Numbered from the stretch's first letter, positions 45,812-57,431 are shown. The stretch: DNA of 64,000 bases from Ceratorhiza oryzae-sativae (GCA_030998015.1 JARWMV010000020.1:62001-126000); one strand, 5' to 3'. Made by a program: numbers and translations. The notes: a model not told the origin generated them from the letters alone.

Positions 45812-46025
45812 TACCTTCAGCCTCTGGGGAAGCAACGGGTTTGGGTGATTGTGGCCTACTATTTGCCACTCTGCTTTGAGATTGAGTTTGTGGTCTCTGT
45901 GACATAGTTTCTTTGTGTTCTCCTATGTATCACAGGAGTTAGCTGGTTTCTTGTGTACTCAGCCCTTAGTATCTGTGTAGTATACTTATGTTTGCCACTA
46001 GTTAAGTTAAAAGCTTGCTTTATAA
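45812..46025 (-). other. Gypsy 5' leader
   Basis: Untranslated stretch between the 5' LTR and the inverted LTR-like segment. On the minus strand it begins TTATAAAGCAAGC right after the LTR, where a primer binding site is expected, but I cannot assign the tRNA. No coding content. Confidence 0.5.
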
Positions 46026-46581
46026 TGTTGTGACCCTCTGGAGGCTTCCTTGTGAAGCACTTAAGTAGTGGCTGCGTTGACAGTTTGGTGCTATACAGTA
46101 TGTATTGAGTGTTCTAGTTACAGTGTTTGCTATGGTCTATGGTGGTTGACAAGATAAAGCAAGCTGAGGCGTCCAGTCTTGCTTTATCCTTCTTATATAT
46201 GCCTGTGGCTGCGGTGGCTGCAGACATATTATCTAAGCACACTCCGCAGTAGGTGTAGGTTATCTACAGTACTATGGGTTAGGTAATTGTTTGTCTTAAG
46301 TTTGTGCAACTCCGAATCTTATAGAGCCATGCAAGGTCCGAGGGGTAGGCACTGAGGTCACGTGATCCTGCCTGGAGCACTGAGATCAAGTGACAACTTG
46401 CTCCTCGCTCCAAGTAACAAGGGAGAGAAATGCTGGAGCAAGTTCAGGGTAACCACTGTAAGTGCTGGCTGAGCGCCGAGGTCACGTGACCTTGTTTATG
46501 GCTTGTTCTGCTTAGGAAAAATGCCATAAATCTGTAAAAATATTTGGTTGTTTTGTTATGTCTGTTTGACAGGTCATAACA
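46026..46581 (-). repeat. Gypsy 5' LTR (556 bp), one internal 113-bp unit
   Basis: Plus-strand ends TGTTGTGACCCTC and GGTCATAACA, followed by TGAAC (46582-46586). It has one 113-bp unit against three in the 3' LTR. Confidence 0.92.
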
Positions 46582-46586
46582 TGAAC

Positions 46587-48841
46587 ACGCAATACATACC
46601 CTAAATGATTGTCAGCATGCAATGCAATTCAATGTGCATTTACCTGAAAAATATTGGGGTTACAAAATTTTACATGCAGCTCACCTATGGAATGTAACAC
46701 TGAAGAAATGCCTAGATGGCTGAACACCAAGTGAGGCATTTAGCAGCAAGATCCCAAATGTATCAGGATTACATACGTTTGGATGCAAGGCCTGGGCTTG
46801 CATACCTGATAATATGCACATGAAACTCCAAGCACACTCAATCAAGTGCATATACCTTGGATTTGCCCCTAATAGGAAAGCACACATGCTTGCTCAGTGT
46901 GGTACTGGTTGCATAATCACATCATGTGATGTAGTTTTTGATGAAGGGCTGGACAATCAGCAGTGCATGGTTATTGAGGATCATGATGAAAGTCCTACCA
47001 ATGACAATGAGGGAAAATTGGATGAATTATCACCCCTTCAGATCAAAATTCATTCACCTATATTATCCAATAAACCACTCAAATTGTCAGAACCCATGCA
47101 TACAGCCAATGAACCTATAGTAATACCTTCAGATAGCTTGGATTCAGAGCTCAAAGAGCAAGAGATCATAGCCTTACAGCCAGATCCACTGCCAACGCAT
47201 CAATCTACATGCAAACAGAGAGTGCCTGTACAATACAGAGTGCAAGTGGGCAATTTAGTGCAAATAGACAGATTAGGAGATGAGGAGGCATGTACTGCAA
47301 TAATGGAATTGCCACCTCAGACATTCAAGGAAGTGCTGCATCACCCAGACACCAATCTGTGGCTCAAGGTGATGACTGAGGAACTGAAATTGATCAAGCA
47401 GCACAAAGTATGGATGCTTGTGGGTTGTCCTACTGACAAAAATATTGTTAAATGCAGATGGGTCTTTGACTATAAGTGTGGTCCTGATGGCAAGATCATG
47501 CACTACAAAGCTCAATTAGTTGTGAAGGGCTTTTCTCAGTGCCCTGGAATTGACTTTGTCAGAATATCATCACCTGTTGCTGCTGCTGATTCATTATGAA
47601 TGCTCCTAAGCATTGTAGCCATGCTTGATCTTGAGCTTCTCCAAATCAATGTAAAAACTGCATTTTTGCATGGAGATCTAGACAAGGAGATTTATATGGA
47701 GCAACCTCCAGGTTTTGTCAAAGGCCTGGAATCTGTCTGGAAGCTCAACAAGGTGATTTATGGTCTCAAACAGGCAGCTCAAGCCTTCTATATGTGCCTC
47801 AAGAAAATCCTCAAAGACCAAGGATTTAAGCAATGTGATATGGATCACTCTGTGTTCTGGCTATGCAAAGGTGACAAATTAGCAATTATACTTAGCCATG
47901 TAGACAATATGCTACTCACTGGATTGTCTACCAAAATACTCAATAAGGTTAAGGCTAAAATTGCTGAATCACTAGAAATTGTCAATCTAGGCAAGGCCAA
48001 AATGTTTGTAGGCATTGAAATTGAGTGCAATTGCAGTGCACGCACACTCAAGATCTCTCAGTGCTGATATATTAACAATATTCTTGCTTGCTTCAATATG
48101 TCTGACTGCAAATCATGCAGAACTCTGATGGCTGAATCACCTAATTTACCAAAGCTCAAAACACTGTTGATCAATCAGAATCAATACCAGCAGCTTATAG
48201 GGTCTCTTATGTATGCTATGATTTCTACCTGACCTGACATTGCTTATGCTACTGGTATACTTGCACAACATGTGATGAATCCCAGTGAAGAACACTGGAA
48301 CTCTGGCAAGTGAGCTCTACAATATCTTAAAGGTACTATGGACTTAGGAATTGTTTATAATTGCTCTCACAATTTAAATTTACTTGGATATGTCAATGCT
48401 GATTATGCCAGTGATACACATACAAGCTGTTCGACTACTGGCTGGGTGCTCTTACATGCCAGTGGCACCATTGCTTACTCATCCTGGAAACAGCCAACTA
48501 TTTCTCTGTCTAGTACTGAAGCCAAGTATGTTGCTGATGCTAGTGCCAGACACAAACTTTTATGAATTCATCAATTTTTATCCAAATTAGGTTTTCTCTC
48601 AGAGGGTGTGACTCCTCTATTCTCAGATAATCAATCTGCTATGGCACTTGCAAGGAATCCAGTCAATCATCAGACTACAAAGCATATACATCTCAAATAT
48701 CATTTTATTTGCAAGGTGATCACCCTTAAGGAACTTGAACTGCAATATCTACCTACCAAGAAACAGGTTGCAGATGCGCTCACCAAGCCCCTAGGACACC
48801 TCAAGTTTACTTGCTTCATGTCTGAGATGGGTATGGTTTGA
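46587..48841 (+). pseudogene. Copia integrase end, reverse transcriptase and RNase H
   Basis: The Copia frame resumes after the Gypsy insertion. The integrase tail includes LPEKYWGYKILHAAHLWN and LHTFGCKAWA..IYLGFAPN. From 46814 one frame to 48839-48841 encodes RT (WVFDYKCGPDGK, LLQINVKTAFLHGDL, KLNKVIYGLKQA, HVDNMLLTG) and RNase H (NADYASDTHTSCSTTGW, SSTEAKYVA, DNQSAMALARNP, TKHIHLKYHFI). Five TGA stops interrupt it (47597-47599, 48065-48067, 48230-48232, 48311-48313, 48563-48565). No TAA or TAG does. The RT box is VDNM where VDDM is normal. Inactive. Confidence 0.92.
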
Positions 48842-48887
48842 TACTTTTTCTTTTATCTGCACATTCATGCATAGGATTGAGTGGGCA

Positions 48888-49179
48888 TGTTGAATTTACA
48901 ATCATATGTGTGTATGTATGTGCATATTTGTTTCTGTTTCATATCCCCCCTCTCTGATATCATGTGCAAGTTCATGGGAACACCTTTTCTTCCTTAGTTC
49001 TCTACCTTTGTAGTTGAGCTAAGGTATTGTATTTTCTTTCTTTTCTCATGTATTCTATTCACACTGTACTCTGTAGTACAATTTGTATCTTAGGTACAGT
49101 ATATACACCAGTTCTCTACCTTTGTAGTTGAGCTAAGTACAATTTGTATCTTAGCCACAAATTACCTCCCTGTGTGAGA
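48888..49179 (+). repeat. Copia 3' LTR (292 bp)
   Basis: Same length and structure as the 5' LTR; the differences are mainly C/T and G/A transitions, many at CpG positions (for example tacgattt against tacaattt). Followed by target repeat TTCTC at 49180-49184. Confidence 0.93.
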
Positions 49180-49184
49180 TTCTC

Positions 49185-49567
49185 CAAAGTCCCCTGGACT
49201 CAATAGGACTTCCTGGCACTTCTAACAGGACTTCAGCCTGTCCTGTCAGAAACAGGCACCATTTGAGGCCTGGTTTGAAGGGGATTTTTTAGACTAAGAA
49301 TGTGTCCCTGGATTGATGGGAGTCCTGTGGACTGAATTTAGTCCTGCCAATCCACACATAAGGCTCAGGCACATGTAACAACACAGGAGAATAGTATTCA
49401 TAACAGAACTACAATGTTAAAGGTGCAGCACAACAAGCCAAAACAAAATAGTGTCCAGAATACATGTAATCAAAGATACTGAAGAAAAAACAAGTTGTGT
49501 ATGAGCAAAACAGTGATGTGTTTGAAGAAAATGGAGAGTGGCTAATGGATCATGGTTACAGTGAAGG
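49185..49567. other. Unassigned AT-rich sequence
   Basis: Right flank of the Copia insertion. Short direct words such as 'ggacttc' and 'cctgtca' recur near 49208-49270. I see no ORF or known element. Confidence 0.3.
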
Positions 49568-50114
49568 TGTTACAGGTCAGGGTACACTTGAATATCTAGA
49601 GCTTAAGCAAATGTAGATATGTTAGTATACACTAATCATACTCAATACTTCTTAGACTAGAGTAAGAAGGCTCAAAGTAGTTGCAATCCAATCAAGTAAC
49701 ACTCAAGGTAGTCTTAATCTTTCACAGTGTAAACTCACTAATTTATAGGTATAAAGAGCAAGACTACTATGGTCAGGTTCCCTTAAATATCTTAAATGTA
49801 GTTCAGCCCTAGTTGCTTGGACTAACTGGTGCTTATCTTAATACTAGACTTAAGCAATAGCTTATTGGATAGATGGTGGGCTGCCTAATGCATGTAATTC
49901 CTCAGCTACAGGTACTTATATTTCCTCTAATAGCTGGTCCTTAATGTCACACTCAATCAGGCAATATTGTATCCTTACATATCTGTGTATACAAGAGACA
50001 ATGAATCAGACAGTATACAACTAATATGGTATTTTATTCCTCAATACTATTTATAAAAGAAATTGCACAGACAAGAGAAATAGAAAGAGAAAAGAAACCA
50101 ATAACCAGTCTGCA
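49568..50114 (-). repeat. Truncated inverted copy of the 1.31-kb LTR family
   Basis: It starts TGTTACAGGTCAGGGTACAC, the reverse complement of the right end of the LTRs at 54565 and 61134, and matches them to about 50112, where it stops at the junction with another LTR copy. About 40% of the full LTR is present. Confidence 0.85.
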
Positions 50115-50473
50115 TCACAAACTGACATGCATATATCCATTCTATAATATTTTCTCAATTTACTACATTTTACAAGATCATTTTCAAACATACTTGCCTT
50201 TTATGGTATATCTGTGTCATGTGACTCAAAGGTTGTTCTGGACCTATGACCAAGATGTATTTCAACTCTGATGTGAAGTTCCACAGCTCTGCAGTTGCTT
50301 CTATCTCTTATTGGTCATGACTCACCATATGGACTTGTTTGTTACAATGTGGCTTGTATCATGTATATAAACCAGGGCAAGTTTGCAGAGGACTCCTCAA
50401 GAACTTGACCTCTTGTCAAATACAAGTTCTTTTCTTATCATTTTCCTTGTTGCCTGACTTGTCTTCACCAACA
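50115..50473 (+). repeat. Second copy of the 373-bp LTR family, 5' end slightly truncated
   Basis: It matches 34373-34745 from tcacaaactgacatgc to ttcaccaaca, including the tatataaacc box. Many differences are CG in one copy and TG or CA in the other. No target duplication was found, so the junction at 50114 is probably a rearrangement or a later insertion. Confidence 0.85.
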
Positions 50474-51849
50474 TCAGGTCAAGTTCTTGATTCAATCATA
50501 AGTCTTGGTGTCACCTTGGATCTATCTGGAATGCTGTTGGCATTGTCCCAAGATAACACTCTGTTGCCTTCCCCAATCCTACTGCATCTATCCACAGCCA
50601 CAAGACATTGTTGCCCTATACATGTCTCTGTGAAACCTTGCATACCTATATCAGTTGAAGCACTATTGGTCCTTGTGGATGCAGCAGCTCACTGACCAAA
50701 GGTTGGGTCCCTCACACATTGTAACAAGCTTTGGTTCTCTAATCTCTTTTGTTGACAAGAGGTGGGGTCACTCATTTCCCTTAAGTAGCTGAGCAATGGA
50801 GGTCACCTTCCTGTTCCAATAGACTTGGGAAAGGGTCTATTTTTCTCCTTGTTCTATCTTGCTCTTGCTTGAGTATGTCTCTGACAGAATGCACAGCCCT
50901 CAGTGGCACAACCCTTTACAGAAGACCAGCACTGCCATTTGTGTGGGTGGTTTAGATGCCTGTCTATCCACTGCTTCACTCTCAACTTGGTTGAAGACAT
51001 CCTTGAAGAAGCTGGGCACATCAATTTTAACCATGTGAAAATTGTCAAAGTCCATCCCCAGAAAGTTGGACAAGCCCAACAAGCCTTTGTTACTGAGCCA
51101 GGTGTCCCTGAGTGCAAAATTTGCCATCAGACAAACAGAGCCACCTTCCCAGCGCACTGGCTGTACTGTCCTAAGACAGACAAATTCTTGTACTACTACA
51201 TCATCCCCTGTTGCCAGCTATAAGCTCAAGAACCTTGGCCAACAACTCCTTTGTCACCTACTAGATACCATCAAAAATTTCCAAGACAGGTATTGTCATT
51301 ACCATAATAGGTATGAAGAAACTTGTGAAAAACTCCACAAAGCTGAGGTCCACTGCACATACCTGACCAAGTGGTTGTGCAAACACCAGGAGGACTATTT
51401 ATCCCTCCTCCACAACCACCTTGCACTACAAGCACTAGTCCAAGAAACAACTGGACCCCAAGAGTATGCCTTCCCTACCTTCTCAACACCTTCAGACCTC
51501 CCTCACCCTATCTTTCTAAGTGGCACAGGCTTGCCAATTCAGGAAGAAGCACCCCTTCTGGCAGCCCAAATTGATTTTCCCCAAGGAAGCACTCCTTCAG
51601 GACCAAACTAAACTAAAGAGGGTGGAACTGCTGTATCATTGCCAGGACACCAAGAGTTGGGACTTGGATGATATGTGGCTGAGATTTGAGGGGGTTTGGA
51701 AACTCTGAAATCTATAGACTTGTGTAGGGTACAGAAATCTTCTGGTACCAAAACAATTCCCAATTCCCTGTAATTCCCTATTGCCTCTGTCACTCCTAGA
51801 ATTTATCTGAGATCTCCCTGAAATGGTGTCACAACCCCCTGCCCCAGCT
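50474..51849 (+). pseudogene. Unrecognised coding remnants, probably retroelement
   Basis: Two overlapping plus-strand frames are visible. 50903-51223 has several CxxC pairs (CHLCGWF, CKICHQT). 51231-51611 looks helical (NLGQQLLCHLLDTIKNFQ... then LHNHLALQALVQE) and ends Pro-rich. They may be one protein with a frame change. No family recognised. From 51612 to 51849 no coding is evident; this part abuts the solo LTR and may be the leader of the second Gypsy element. Confidence 0.35.
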
Positions 51850-52744
51850 TGTCGTGACCCTCTGGAGGCTCTCTTGTGGAGCACTTAAGTAGTGGCTGCG
51901 TTGACGATTTGGTGCTATGCAGTGTGTATTGAGTGTTCTAGTTACAGTGTTTGCTATGGTCTATGGTGGTTGACAAGATAAAGCAAGCTGAGGCATCCAG
52001 TCTTGCTTTATCCTCCTTATATATACCTGTGGCTGCGGTGGCTGCAGATGTATTATCTAAGCACACTCCGCAGTAGGTGTAGGTCATGTACAGTACTATG
52101 GGTTAGGTAATTGTTTGTCTTAAGTTTGTGCGGCTCCGAATCTTATAGAGCCGTGCGAGGTCCGAGGGGTAGGCGCTGAGGTCACGTGATCCTGCTGTAA
52201 GTGCTGGGATCACGTGACAACTTGCTCCTTGCTCCAAGTAACATGGGAGAGAAATGCTGGAGCGAGTTCAGGGTAACAACCGTAAGTGCTGAGGTCATGT
52301 GACCCTTCTGTAAGTGCCAAGATCATGTGACAGCTCGCTCCTCACTCCAAGTAACAAGGGAGAGAAATGCTGGAGCGAGTTCAGGGTCACCACCGTAGGC
52401 GCTGAGGTCACGTGATCATGCTGTAAGCGCCAAGATCACGTGATAACTTGCTCCTCGCTCCAAGTAACAGGGGAGAGAAATGCTGGAGCGAGTTCAGGGT
52501 AACCACTGTAGGTGCTGAGGTCACGTGATCCTGCTGTAAGCGTGGAGATCACATGACAACTCGCTCCTCGCTCCAAGTAACAATGGAGAGAAATGCTGGA
52601 GCAAGTTCAGGGTAACCACTGTAAGCGCTGGCTAAGCGCCAAGGTCACGTGACCTTGTTTATGGCTTGTTCCGCTTAGGAAAAATGCCATAAATCTGTAG
52701 AAATATTTGGTTGTTTTGTTATGTCCGTTTGACGGGTCATAACA
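51850..52744 (-). mobile_element. Solo Gypsy LTR (895 bp), four 113-bp units, duplication CAGCT
   Basis: Plus-strand ends TGTCGTGACCCTC and GGTCATAACA, flanked by perfect CAGCT (51845-51849, 52745-52749). It has four 113-bp units, the most in the window, and keeps several intact CACGTG palindromes. It interrupts the leader of the second Gypsy element. Confidence 0.93.
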
Positions 52745-52758
52745 CAGCTTGGGCAAAT

Positions 52759-54559
52759 ATGTCTGATGGGGAAAAAGTTATCTATATGCTTCAGTCAATG
52801 GACAAATTGCAAGAACAAACCAATAACCTCCAAAATGATATTGGAGATGTTGAGCACAACAATAAAACCTACACAGACTTGCTTGAAGCAAAACTCACAA
52901 CAAACCAGACCAAGATAGATGCTGATGTGGCTGGACTAGCCACCAATGTTTACAACCTAGTTGGCATGTTAACAATAATTCAACCACTATTGCACACATT
53001 GAAGTGCAAATCAACACCCCCCCAGGTGGCTCAGGCACCACCCAAGTACAACCCTCTTCCAGTGTGACCCCACCTCAACTGGCAACCACCACTACCTCTA
53101 GCAGATCAACCACCAAGGTTAAAATGGCTGCTCCCCAAAAGTTTGATGGCACAAAGCATGAAGATGCCATCTCCTTTAGAATTGCATGTGCTCAATATAT
53201 CAACACAAACATGAGTGGGCACTCTGCTGATCAGGTGGTTGCCTTTATCACATCCTATCTAGAAGGATCTGCTGCCAAATGGGTCAACTTGTACAAAGAG
53301 TTTGAAATCCTAAACCCTGGAACCACAGTCCTGTGGCTTCACAATGCCAACCTGTTTTGGCAAGAGTTTACCACCTGTTATGGGGACTTGAACCACACCA
53401 AAAATAACTGCAATAAATGGCAGAAATTGAAACAATCCAAGACAGTCCAAGATTATCTCACCCTGTTCAACTTATACTCAACTGGGCTCAATTACAATGA
53501 TACAGCCATGCACAACCAATTCTATGATGGCTTATCATCCAATGTGACAGACAGCATGGTGGCCCAAAATTATGATACCTGCACTAAGACCTTTGCCCAA
53601 CTCACTCAGCAGGCCCTGGAAATCAACTGCCACCATATCTTGTTTGGTAGTAAAAGGACATCCCATGGAGGCAACAAGTCTAGCAGCAATAATGCCTCAT
53701 CCAGTAAGCCAACAACTACCTCCCAAAGCAATCCCCCAAGGGAAAAGTTCAGGAATGGGGAGCAGGTATACAATAGAGATGTTGTGCCAGAATTCCTGCA
53801 TTCTGGCATCAAGGGTAACTCAATTGCAGAAGCAGCTCAGAAGTGCTGATTGGTCAGCTGATGGAATAGAGTTACCCTTGATGCCAGAATGCAGGAATTC
53901 TGGCACAACATCTCTAGTACACAAGATCAAGGACAGCAAGGTGGTAAAGGGCCAAATTGTGTTCCTACTGTCTGTTATGATGGTAGCAGCTCCAATGTCC
54001 AAGAGTCCTTTAAGGACATAAAGAAGGACAATCACCTGCTGGCAGCCCCCAAGGCAAAAGACCCAGACGCAATGGACCTGGATAGCACAGGGAAAGGAAA
54101 GGGGATGAATACCTGCTACAACTGTGGAGGGTGCAGCCATATTGCTGCCAAATGTCCCTCAGCCAAGATGTTGGGATACAAGGCAGTTGTAGAGGATGTA
54201 GAAACAACTGATGATGAGTTGGTAAAAGAATGAGCTCAAACAATGCCAGGGGGGCAGTCTTGGGTGCTATGTTACAAAGGGTGCAGAACAAAAATAAAAA
54301 TATGGAAATGGAATGTATGTTGTTAGGAAACCAATCACAACTTCAGTTTTTCTTCCATGCATTTCCTCTGCACATAACCCCCAAACACAAGTCTTCATAC
54401 AATATGAAAAAGTTCAATGGATGGGCCATGATTGAGTCAGGGGCCACATCAGTATTTATACATGAAGACCTTGTTAAACAATATAGTATCCCTATTGTCA
54501 CCCTAAAAACACCAAAGAAACTATGAGTAATTAATGGAAGGGAGATTGACTCTGGGTCT
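52759..54559 (+). pseudogene. Second Gypsy: gag, zinc knuckle and protease
   Basis: The frame opens at MSDGEKVIYMLQSMDKLQE (52759), shifts near the C-run at 53020 and continues with the gag core (AAPQKFDGTKHEDAISFRI, YLEGSAAKWVNLY, LKQSKTVQDYLTLFNLYS). The MITE at 53776-53914 interrupts it. Then a zinc knuckle CYNCGGCSHIAAKC at about 54115, and a protease-like segment (MIESGATSVFIHEDLVKQY) near 54430. The protease active site has Glu where Asp (DSGA) is required. TGA at 54524-54526 precedes a continuation (VINGREIDSGSV) up to the LTR insertion at 54565. Inactive. Confidence 0.85.
53776..53914 (-). mobile_element. 139-bp MITE, identical to the copy at 44222, opposite orientation
   Basis: TA-flanked (53774-53775, 53915-53916). 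Exact reverse complement of 44222-44360 over all 139 bp. It sits in gag of the second Gypsy element, as the other copy sits in gag of the first. Confidence 0.93.
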
Positions 54560-56226
54560 GTGACTGTTATGGATCACTAACATTTTCTATTATTTTAGTC
54601 TGCTCTGCCAACCTCAAGCAATGCCTCTGTAATTAAATTGTGAAATACTTGAATTTGTATGTGCACAGAATTGTACTATTTTCCATTCCATTAAATAGTA
54701 CAAATTTCCCGCTCTCCAACGCATATTTTATTAAGTTTTTACGATAAGATCTCAGAGAGATACAGAGGTGGCAATATTTCCTCTTATCAGGAGATATAGA
54801 TTACAACATCGCATCGCTCATATCTCGGCAACCGCTTACGCTATCAAAGCGATCTTATGCTCTATCGATAGCTAATCTTCGGCAGTATCTGCTGCCCGAA
54901 GATCCTTGCGATCCACCAGATCCTCGCACCGGAATAGCCCGAAGATCATTAGAATCTTACTGGACCATCAATCAAGATCTAATGACTCCAGTGAGTCAGG
55001 AGAGCTTCCCAAATTGATCCAGAAGCTTCTCAGACTCACTTTATGACTCACTGAGATGTAGCCTCTGTTCATTACATGTATATACTATGATAATATGATC
55101 TACAAGCCAATAGCAGGTCTCAGATGCATCAATGCCTTTGATCCACACCCTGTCTTTACTCTCTTATCCTATACTGGGCTAGGGTGTATCCCAAGTATAG
55201 CAGTACCCTCTTTTGATGATCGCACTGGCATGCATGCATCTATTTGGCTCTGGAATGCCCTTCTCAGGGTATGAAAGGACCTCCTCTGAGGCCCTTCCAG
55301 ACCACCTTCCCTCCTCTACTCAACCCAGACCAGTTATTGGTTTCCTTTTTCTCTTTCTATTTTTCTCTTGTCTGTGTGTGATTTCTTATATAACTAGTAT
55401 TGAGGAATATAGTACCATATTAGTTATATACTGTCTGAGTCATTGTATCTTATATACAGAGATATATAAGGATACAATATTGCATGATTGAGTGTGACAT
55501 TAAGTACCAGCTATTAGAGGAAATCTAAGTACCTGTAGCTGAGGAAGTACATGCATTAGGCAGACCTCCATCTATCCTATAAGCTATCACTTAAAGTCTA
55601 GTATTAAGATTAGTATCAGTTAGTCCAAGCAACTAGGGCTGAACTACATTTAAGATATCTAAGGGAACCTGACCATAGTAGTCTTGCTCTTTATACCTAT
55701 AAATTAGTGAGTTTACACTGTGAAAGATTAAGACTACCTTGAGTGTTACTTGATTGGATTGCAACTACTTTGAGCCTTCTTACTCTAGTCTAAGAAGTAT
55801 TGAGTACAATTAGAGTATACTAACATATCTACATTTGCTTATTGCTGTTTCAGATAAAGTTGGCGGGGCGCTAAATTTTTTTGACCAAATAAATACACAA
55901 GACCTTTTGCAGGAATTTGCGCGAACTACGTAGCATGAAAGCATGGTTGTGAGCTCAAAATGATCGCACGAACAAGCTGAATCGACTAACAGAAAAAAAT
56001 CTTCGAAAATTGAACTTTCAGGAATACCCCCTCTTGAGGCTTTCTGAGCGTTCCCCACACGAACCAGGCAGAGTGGCAGGAGATGGTGTATATAGAAATG
56101 TTTGTAGAGGCACAAAGAACGCGTTTACAGAACGTAATATACTAAAATCTCATGTTACAACCAAATTACATTGGTTGTACTATAAAACTATGTACAGGGG
56201 CCACACTAGCTACGCTCTTGTCCACC

Positions 56227-57431
56227 ATGCGAGGAAAGCCAATATCTGAGGACTTGCGCTGGGCTGTGGTACGAATGGCTACTTGTGGGTGGTCTTTCGA
56301 TTCCATAGACACTTGTCTGGGTGTTTCGGAGCGATCTTGCCAACGGATTTTGGCTATTTACCATGCCTCCGGCGGCGAACGTGTTTGTCTTGACATAAAG
56401 GGGCGAGACCTTTGAGGAAAGCCACAAAAGCTCGGATTTAGAGAAATATGGGTACAAGGAAAGAACGATTTACCGTCTCCCAGTTGCTAAAACACTCCTG
56501 TTGTGTTTCCGGGTACTAGTTCATATGTGACCACATTTCGAATAACCCCGATACCTTCCTCGACGAGCTCCGACAAGAGTTATCCGAGGTCTGCAAAGTG
56601 AATGTTAGCTTAGGTACAGTTTGGAAAGTCCTACACAAGTCCGGTTATACTGCAAAAAAGGTCTGTAAATGAAAAAAATGGGTGGAAAATACTCATTGTG
56701 CAGTGTGGCAGCTTGAACGGGAAGCGTTGGAGCGATGCAACATCCAGTGCTTGGATTTTCAGCATTCTATAGCCGAATATCCTGCCAACTACTTGGTTTT
56801 TGTTGATGAATGTTCGTGTGATCGTTGTGCAACATACCGTGGATATGGTTGGGCGCTGTCCAGAGAGCGTGCTGTGCAGAAGGCGTTCTTTGTTCATGGC
56901 CAACGGTAAGTATTGAATCACCATCAAAAGTGTGTGGTTCTTACCTCTATGAAGTTGGTCTCTCCTTCCAGCGCTTTCTATTGAAGGGGTGATCTCACTG
57001 CGTGTCGTGAAGGGCTTGTTCACTGCAGAGACATACCAGGATTTCATCAAGCTAACGCTTAGCTTCATGAACCCATATCCTGGCCCTAACTCTGTGCTGG
57101 TCATGGATAATGCTCGAATCCATCATAATCAGGAGACACTTGACATGATAGAAGCTCGGTGGGTACTTTATTTATTTATGTGAGGAATGATGCTCACCAA
57201 AGTAGTGGCATGAGATACCTGTTCCTTCCCCCTTACTCACCGGACTATAATCCAATAGAGCTAGCATTCTCAGCTATCAAGAGTAGGCTTCGCCGCAATG
57301 GCGAGATGACTCGGATGACACTCCAAGCACACAGAGATGAGGATGAGGTTCAGGCGAAGTTCCATGAGCACGTGTTTGCTACAACTGAAAAGGATGCGCG
57401 CAGATGGTTCCAGCATTGTGGTTATGCATAG
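56227..57431 (+). pseudogene. Tc1/mariner-type (DDE_3) transposase, decayed N-terminal half
   Basis: An N-terminal HTH (MRGKPISEDLRWAVVRMAT ... GVSERSCQRILAIY) starts at 56227. The middle (DNNPDTFLDELRQ-like, at about 56520-56700) is out of frame with it and has a TGA at 56670-56672. The catalytic half is well kept: exon to 56905 (LVFVDECSCD, first Asp), exon 56955-57158 (LPALSIEGVISLRVVKG, VLVMDNARIHH, second Asp), exon 57203-57431 (YLFLPPYSPDYNPIELAFSAIK, Glu, about 35 residues after the second Asp). Introns are GTAAGT..AG and GTGGGT..AG. The enzyme would cut at TA sites through the terminal repeats. The frame breaks upstream suggest this copy is non-autonomous now, unless unseen introns repair it. 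Confidence 0.8.

Larger units (their letters stand above)
35389..46581 (-). mobile_element. Gypsy LTR retrotransposon carrying an extra Rep-containing segment, duplication TGAAC
   Basis: The element runs on the minus strand inside Copia integrase, flanked by TGAAC at 35384-35388 and 46582-46586. LTRs are 46026-46581 (5', 556 bp) and 35389-36170 (3', 782 bp); a purine tract adjoins the 3' LTR at 36171-36185. Gag (45063-43341) and pol (43236-39823) are in place. Between pol and the purine tract are about 3.6 kb with three non-Gypsy ORFs. An inverted LTR-like segment (45064-45811) and a 139-bp MITE (44222-44360) are further insertions. Confidence 0.92.
32636..49179 (+). mobile_element. Copia LTR retrotransposon with nested insertions, duplication TTCTC
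   Basis: Two 292-bp LTRs (32636-32927, 48888-49179) are flanked by perfect 5-bp repeats TTCTC (32631-32635, 49180-49184). Subtracting the nested solo LTR (373 bp) and the nested Gypsy element (11,193 bp) with their target duplications leaves about 4.97 kb, the usual size of a Copia element. Gene order gag-PR-IN-RT-RNase H is preserved across the insertions. Confidence 0.95.
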
